NCBI GenBank assembly: GCA_027005175.1
Contig: JALTMC010000090.1
Span: 1-7,856 of the forward strand
Source of the DNA: Myxococcales bacterium
Lineage (GTDB): Bacteria > Myxococcota_C > UBA6777
Length of the DNA stretch: 7,856 bases
Direction: 5' to 3'
In this document: in pieces, positions 5,506 through 7,856 of the stretch
Position numbering within the stretch: position 1 is the first letter of the stretch
How the letters are laid out: each line of letters begins with the position of its first letter
Made by a program: the position numbers and the translations under genes
The notes under the pieces: model-generated
Database searches by the model: none
Told to the model about the DNA's origin: nothing
Seen by the model: the letters and a program-made list of their open reading frames with translations, nothing else

Positions 5506-6237
5506 ATAGCTATCTGCTTCCCATGGAGAACAGCGGAAATCGCTGTAGCGCTGGGTGATCTGAAGGCGGGCTTGGTAGAGGAGCTGACGGCATTGTGAGT
5601 AGGTTAGATATCGTTGGGGGATGGTATATATTTCTTCGCGAACCTCGGAACCTTCGTGGATACGATAACGATAGGACGCATCGACACGTTGTGTTTCTGG
5701 CTGCCATTGACGGCGCTCAAAGATCTCAATGGTGCGGTGTGTCTCGTGGATCTCTGTGAGTGGTTCCCAAGCTTCCTGATCGACAAGAGCGAGTTCTTCT
5801 TCGTCTACGGTGTACACATCAAACAGGAATGAGCCTCCTGGCTTCAGGTGTTGATGAACTTGCTGGAAACAGGCGAGGGTTTCGTTGTCGTGGAGTAAGC
5901 AGAACAATCCGTTGAATGGTAAGATGATACGGTCAAATTGTCGGTCGATTTGAAATGTGCGCATATCGCCTTGGACAAGCTTGATCTTTGAGAAGTCCAG
6001 GTCTTGCCGTTGGTTGATGGTGCGTTGAAGTTCTGTAATCATGTCTGGGTGGTGATCTAAACCTGTGATACAGTGTCCATTCTCTGCCAAAGGAAGTAAG
6101 ATACGGCCCTGGCCGCAGCCCAACTCCAGAATCTGAGAAGCTGTACGACATGCTTTGATATAATACAGAACATCGCCTGGATTTCCGCGATGTGTTAGAT
6201 CATAGAGTTCTACATTGTAATTGTCGTCAATTTGCAT
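5476..6237 (-). CDS. Class I SAM-dependent methyltransferase
   Basis: A 253-residue cytoplasmic enzyme with the seven-strand Rossmann methyltransferase core in the N-terminal 150 residues. Motif I is ILELGCGQGRI (36-46), the acidic residue after strand 2 is in GLDHHPDM (D61), motif III region is VQGDMRTF (D91), FDRIILPFN (101-109) is motif IV, and LKPGGSFLFDVY (131-142) is the post-core helix and strand. The C-terminal 110 residues (YRYRIHEGSEVREEIYTIPQ region) form a strand-rich lid as in small-molecule methyltransferases. Substrate cannot be read. ATG at 6237 has no good ribosome-binding site; the start is kept because the YDLTHRGNPGD entry begins just after it. Divergent from the repeat-protein gene across 96 bases and first gene of a possible two-gene unit with the TDP2-like gene. 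Confidence 0.85.
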   Translation of the reverse strand: MQIDDNYNVELYDLTHRGNPGDVLYYIKACRTASQILELGCGQGRILLPLAENGHCITGLDHHPDMITELQRTINQRQDLDFSKIKLVQGDMRTFQIDRQFDRIILPFNGLFCLLHDNETLACFQQVHQHLKPGGSFLFDVYTVDEEELALVDQEAWEPLTEIHETHRTIEIFERRQWQPETQRVDASYRYRIHEGSEVREEIYTIPQRYLTYSQCRQLLYQARLQITQRYSDFRCSPWEADSYHMLVWAQAA

Positions 6238-6333
6238 GTATGGTTTGCCACTTTCTGATGGAATGCTTATATCCTTTGAGCCATGTCATAATATAACAAA
6301 CAAACACTTTATGAATAATGGAAGAGGTGCACA
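6238..6333. promoter_or_regulatory. Divergent promoter region between methyltransferase and repeat-protein genes
   Basis: A 96-base AT-rich spacer from which both genes must be read. TATA-like words are present on both strands (CATAATATAAC around 6285-6296 on plus; TATAAG at 6266-6271 on minus), but neither has a good -35 at the right distance. AGAGGTG (6323-6329) is a strong ribosome-binding site 4 bases from the ATG of the repeat protein. Confidence 0.4.
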
Positions 6334-7449
6334 ATGGCTGAGTTCCAATTTTCGATAGAGCAAGATCTCGAACTTGAAGAGGCTACGGAGGCTATGTTTG
6401 AGTTACTTGATTTTTTTGAAGAGAACGACAACTTCGATGAAATCGAGTGGGACGAAGAGGAAGAGGTCGCGTTTCTAGCGAACGATGACTTGGAGGTCGA
6501 GATTGCCTTGAGTGAGGGGTATATCGATGTCTCTGTTAATATCCTGGCTCCTGACCTGACTCGCAAGATGATTCGTCGTAACCTGGTAGAAGACATCAAC
6601 AAACACTTTGGCTTAGGTCGTAGCGTACGTCGTCATCAGAGCAGGAGTCGGGGGCGTGATTGGCGGGAAGAACATTCGTTTGAGCGAGCAACCCAGCGTC
6701 GAGAGCGCTTTGAAGAAGAGGAAAGATCATCCCGCTCCAAGCGTAAGAAACCCGGTCGATTTGGACGCCCACGCCCCTTGGATGTCGTGGAAGAGAAAAG
6801 AGAAAAGCGAACACGTAGTCGAGGGGGAGCCAAACGTTTGCGGGGCGATCGCTTGGAGGGGAAGTCTGGCAAAAAGAGGTCTGCCCCCACAGTGTTACCT
6901 TTCTCGAAAAAAGAAAAAGAAACAGCACCAAAGCCTGCTGTCGAAACAAAGGAAACAGCACCAAATCCTGCTGTCGAAACAAAGGACACAGCATCAAAGC
7001 CTGCTGTCGAAACAAAGGACACAGCATCAAAGCCTGCTGTCGAAACAAAGGAAACAGCACCAAAGCCTGCTGTCGAAACAAAGGAAACAGCGCCGAAGCC
7101 TGCTGTCGAGGTCAAGGCCGAAGAGATCATAGAAGAAGAAGTTGTTGAAATAGCAGTGAAAGAAGAGAAAGCAAAGGAAGAGGCCGCCGAAGCAAAGGAA
7201 GAAGTCGTCGAAGCAAAGGAAGAGGCCGCCGAAGCAAAGGAAGAGGCGATCTCTGTGTCGGAAAGCGATGACTTGGAGGAGGTTGAGAGTAAGGGTAAGG
7301 AGGAGTCCAAGGCTGTTACCAAAGCGGAGTCACAGACCGTTGCTTCGGAAGAGGAAGAGAGTGGTGGTGGTTGGTTCTTGTTTTTCCTTCTGCTCCTTGC
7401 CGGTGGCTTTGTGTTGTTCTATATGTCTCCTTTGTGGCCTGGAAAATAA
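6334..7449 (+). CDS. Repeat-rich, highly charged protein with a C-terminal membrane anchor
   Basis: A 371-residue protein not recognised as a known family. Regions: 1-96, an acidic globular-looking domain (Asp/Glu-rich, then LEVEIALSEGYIDVSVNIL and a helix ending NKHFGLGR); 97-194, strongly basic and Arg-rich, probably disordered; 195-260, six 11-residue repeats of the type KETAPKPAVET; 281-304, a heptad-like KEEAAEA repeat; then an acidic Ser/Glu stretch; 347-364, a hydrophobic helix (WFLFFLLLLAGGFVLFYM) with only 7 residues after it. No signal peptide, so it is best read as tail-anchored with the bulk in the cytoplasm. The Pro/Ala/Lys repeats could act as a spacer, as in TonB-like or other envelope-linking proteins. 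The basic segment could bind nucleic acid or acidic polymers. Start ATG is set by AGAGGTG. Real gene: antisense frames are low-complexity shadows. Confidence 0.72.
   Translation: MAEFQFSIEQDLELEEATEAMFELLDFFEENDNFDEIEWDEEEEVAFLANDDLEVEIALSEGYIDVSVNILAPDLTRKMIRRNLVEDINKHFGLGRSVRRHQSRSRGRDWREEHSFERATQRRERFEEEERSSRSKRKKPGRFGRPRPLDVVEEKREKRTRSRGGAKRLRGDRLEGKSGKKRSAPTVLPFSKKEKETAPKPAVETKETAPNPAVETKDTASKPAVETKDTASKPAVETKETAPKPAVETKETAPKPAVEVKAEEIIEEEVVEIAVKEEKAKEEAAEAKEEVVEAKEEAAEAKEEAISVSESDDLEEVESKGKEESKAVTKAESQTVASEEEESGGGWFLFFLLLLAGGFVLFYMSPLWPGK
6916..7113 (+). repeat. 33-base coding tandem repeat, six copies
   Basis: Six in-frame 33-base units (residues 195-260) encode KETAPKPAVET, KETAPNPAVET, KDTASKPAVET twice, KETAPKPAVET and KETAPKPAVEV. 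DNA identity between units is very high, including synonymous sites, which indicates recent expansion by slippage or unequal recombination. Copy number is likely to vary between strains. Confidence 0.92.
7174..7248 (+). repeat. 21-base coding tandem repeat, about 3.6 copies
   Basis: Units at 7174-7194, 7195-7215 and 7216-7236 plus a 12-base partial encode KEEAAEA, KEEVVEA, KEEAAEA, KEEA. The seven-residue period with Ala/Val at spaced positions suggests a charged helix or coiled coil. Confidence 0.85.
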
Positions 7450-7487
7450 GAGCATCAAAACAGTCGCAAGACTGCTTTGATGCTCTT
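7448..7487 (+). terminator. Very strong hairpin spanning the stop codon of the repeat-protein gene
   Basis: AAGAGCATCAAA (7448-7459) pairs perfectly with TTTGATGCTCTT (7476-7487). After one A-C mismatch, CAGTC pairs with GACTG around a GCAA tetraloop, giving 17 pairs in total. The 5' arm includes the last two bases of the TAA stop. No pure T-run follows (TCCCTACC), so it may act as a transcript-end or stability element rather than a classical Rho-independent terminator. Confidence 0.7.
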
Positions 7488-7505
7488 CCCTACCACTCGG
7501 ACTTT

Positions 7506-7523
7506 GTTTTGTTTTGTTTTGTT
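7506..7523 (+). repeat. GTTTT pentamer repeat
   Basis: Three GTTTT units plus GTT. Short simple repeat after the hairpin. No function assigned. Confidence 0.8.
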
Positions 7524-7553
7524 CGTGGTGGTGAGAGCCTTCCACAGTGCTTT

Positions 7554-7645
7554 GTATTTTCTTCAACCTTACGGGAGCTTCGTATTTTCTTCAACTTTAC
7601 GGGAGCTTTGTATTTTCTTCAACCTTACGGGAGCTTCGTATTTTC
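7554..7645. repeat. 28-base tandem repeat, 3.3 copies
   Basis: Units start at 7554, 7582 and 7610, with a partial unit GTATTTTC at 7638. The core is GTATTTTCTTCAACCTTACG followed by GGAGCTTC. Units 1 and 3 are identical and unit 2 differs by two C-to-T changes, so expansion is recent. There are no spacers between units. Confidence 0.9.
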
Positions 7646-7738
7646 CCGGTGTTGTGGGTGAGGTGGGAGAATGCTTCTTCCCGGTGTTGTGGGGAGAGGC
7701 GGGAGAATGCTTCTTCCCGGTGTTGTAGGGGGAAGCGG
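7643..7738. repeat. 35/36-base tandem repeat, about 2.7 copies, abutting the 28-base array
   Basis: Units begin TTCCCGGTGTTGT at 7643, 7678 and 7714 (35 and 36 bases, then a partial one). Each full unit ends GGGAGAATGCTTC. It overlaps the partial last unit of the 28-base array by 3 bases. Purines and pyrimidines are strongly strand-biased. Confidence 0.85.
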
Positions 7739-7746
7739 CTATTGGG

Positions 7747-7774
7747 TTGCAATCTTCTCCTACATCGCTACAAT
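7747..7774 (+). promoter_or_regulatory. Candidate sigma-70-type promoter
   Basis: TTGCAA (7747-7752), a 16-base spacer and TACAAT (7769-7774). This would start transcription near 7781, leaving a leader of about 60 bases before the ATG at 7840. Confidence 0.45.
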
Positions 7775-7839
7775 GCACTGTTTTTACAGGCGGGTTTTGT
7801 ATCTGCCTTTCTTTTTGTGTAAAAAGGAGTTTTTGAGGT

Positions 7840-7856
7840 ATGTCCTCCAATTACGA
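7840..7856 (+). CDS. Start of a gene running off the right edge
   Basis: ATG at 7840 begins MSSNY and runs off the window. AAGGAG (7824-7829) lies 10 bases upstream, slightly long but acceptable, and a promoter candidate lies 65 bases upstream. Too short to name. Confidence 0.45.

Larger units (their letters stand above)
7450..7839. other. 390-base non-coding repeat region
   Basis: No coding frame is supported: the open frames here arise from tandem repeats free of stops. It contains the terminator-like hairpin, a (GTTTT)n run, two tandem arrays and a promoter with ribosome-binding site for the gene at 7840. Confidence 0.65.

Noticed and set aside
6636-7322. Long minus-strand open frame (228 codons) rich in Ser, Ala and Phe
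   Set aside because: It is the antisense of the Lys/Glu/Ala repeat gene; its composition comes from the complementary repeats and it has no independent support.
7547-7822. Overlapping plus-strand frames in the terminal spacer
   Set aside because: They come from stop-free tandem repeats and lack ribosome-binding sites or codon pattern.

Overview
This is a mid-GC bacterial window with six complete or nearly complete protein genes, two genes cut by the window edges, and an unusual number of short direct and tandem repeats. The gene content (a TetR-type regulator, an organophosphate-antiporter-like MFS carrier, a halogenase-like flavoprotein, a TDP2-like phosphodiesterase, a SAM methyltransferase, and a long Lys/Glu/Ala-rich repeat protein with a C-terminal membrane anchor) does not fix a taxon. 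A large-genome Gram-negative of the former Deltaproteobacteria/Myxococcota type would fit, but that is a guess. No phage, transposase, CRISPR, rRNA or tRNA gene was recognised.

Layout, left to right. The C-terminal half of a TetR-family regulator (+) occupies 1-393. About 100 bases that look like a decayed secreted-protein start separate it from a convergent MFS transporter (-, 502-1857). A 534-base gap (1858-2391) follows. It holds a compact block of potential RNA hairpins, including two exact copies of an 18-base GAAA-loop hairpin and a stem followed by five T. A small acidic orphan protein (+, 2392-2679) then runs convergently towards a 516-residue flavoprotein/halogenase-like gene (-, 2719-4269). 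A direct duplication carries the 3' ends of both genes. The next gap (4270-4572) contains two neighbouring perfect inverted repeats and a 29-base tandem array with an internal palindrome. A TDP2-like endonuclease/exonuclease/phosphatase gene (-, 4573-5361) and a methyltransferase gene (-, 5476-6237) follow. The methyltransferase 3' end also has a second, diverged copy just downstream. Divergently transcribed from it is the 371-residue repeat protein (+, 6334-7449), which ends in a very strong hairpin over its stop codon. The last 390 bases are non-coding and contain a pentamer repeat, a 28-base tandem array abutting a 35/36-base array, and a promoter/ribosome-binding-site pair leading into a gene that starts at 7840.

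How the genes work together: no clear pathway links them. Methyltransferase and TDP2-like genes may be co-transcribed (same strand, 114-base gap). The flavoprotein has its own long upstream region. The most distinctive signals are the repeat structures: two independent duplications of gene 3' ends, palindromic tandem units, and the hairpin-rich block at 1964-2095. These point to recent replication-slippage or recombination activity, or to unrecognised regulatory/structured RNA elements.
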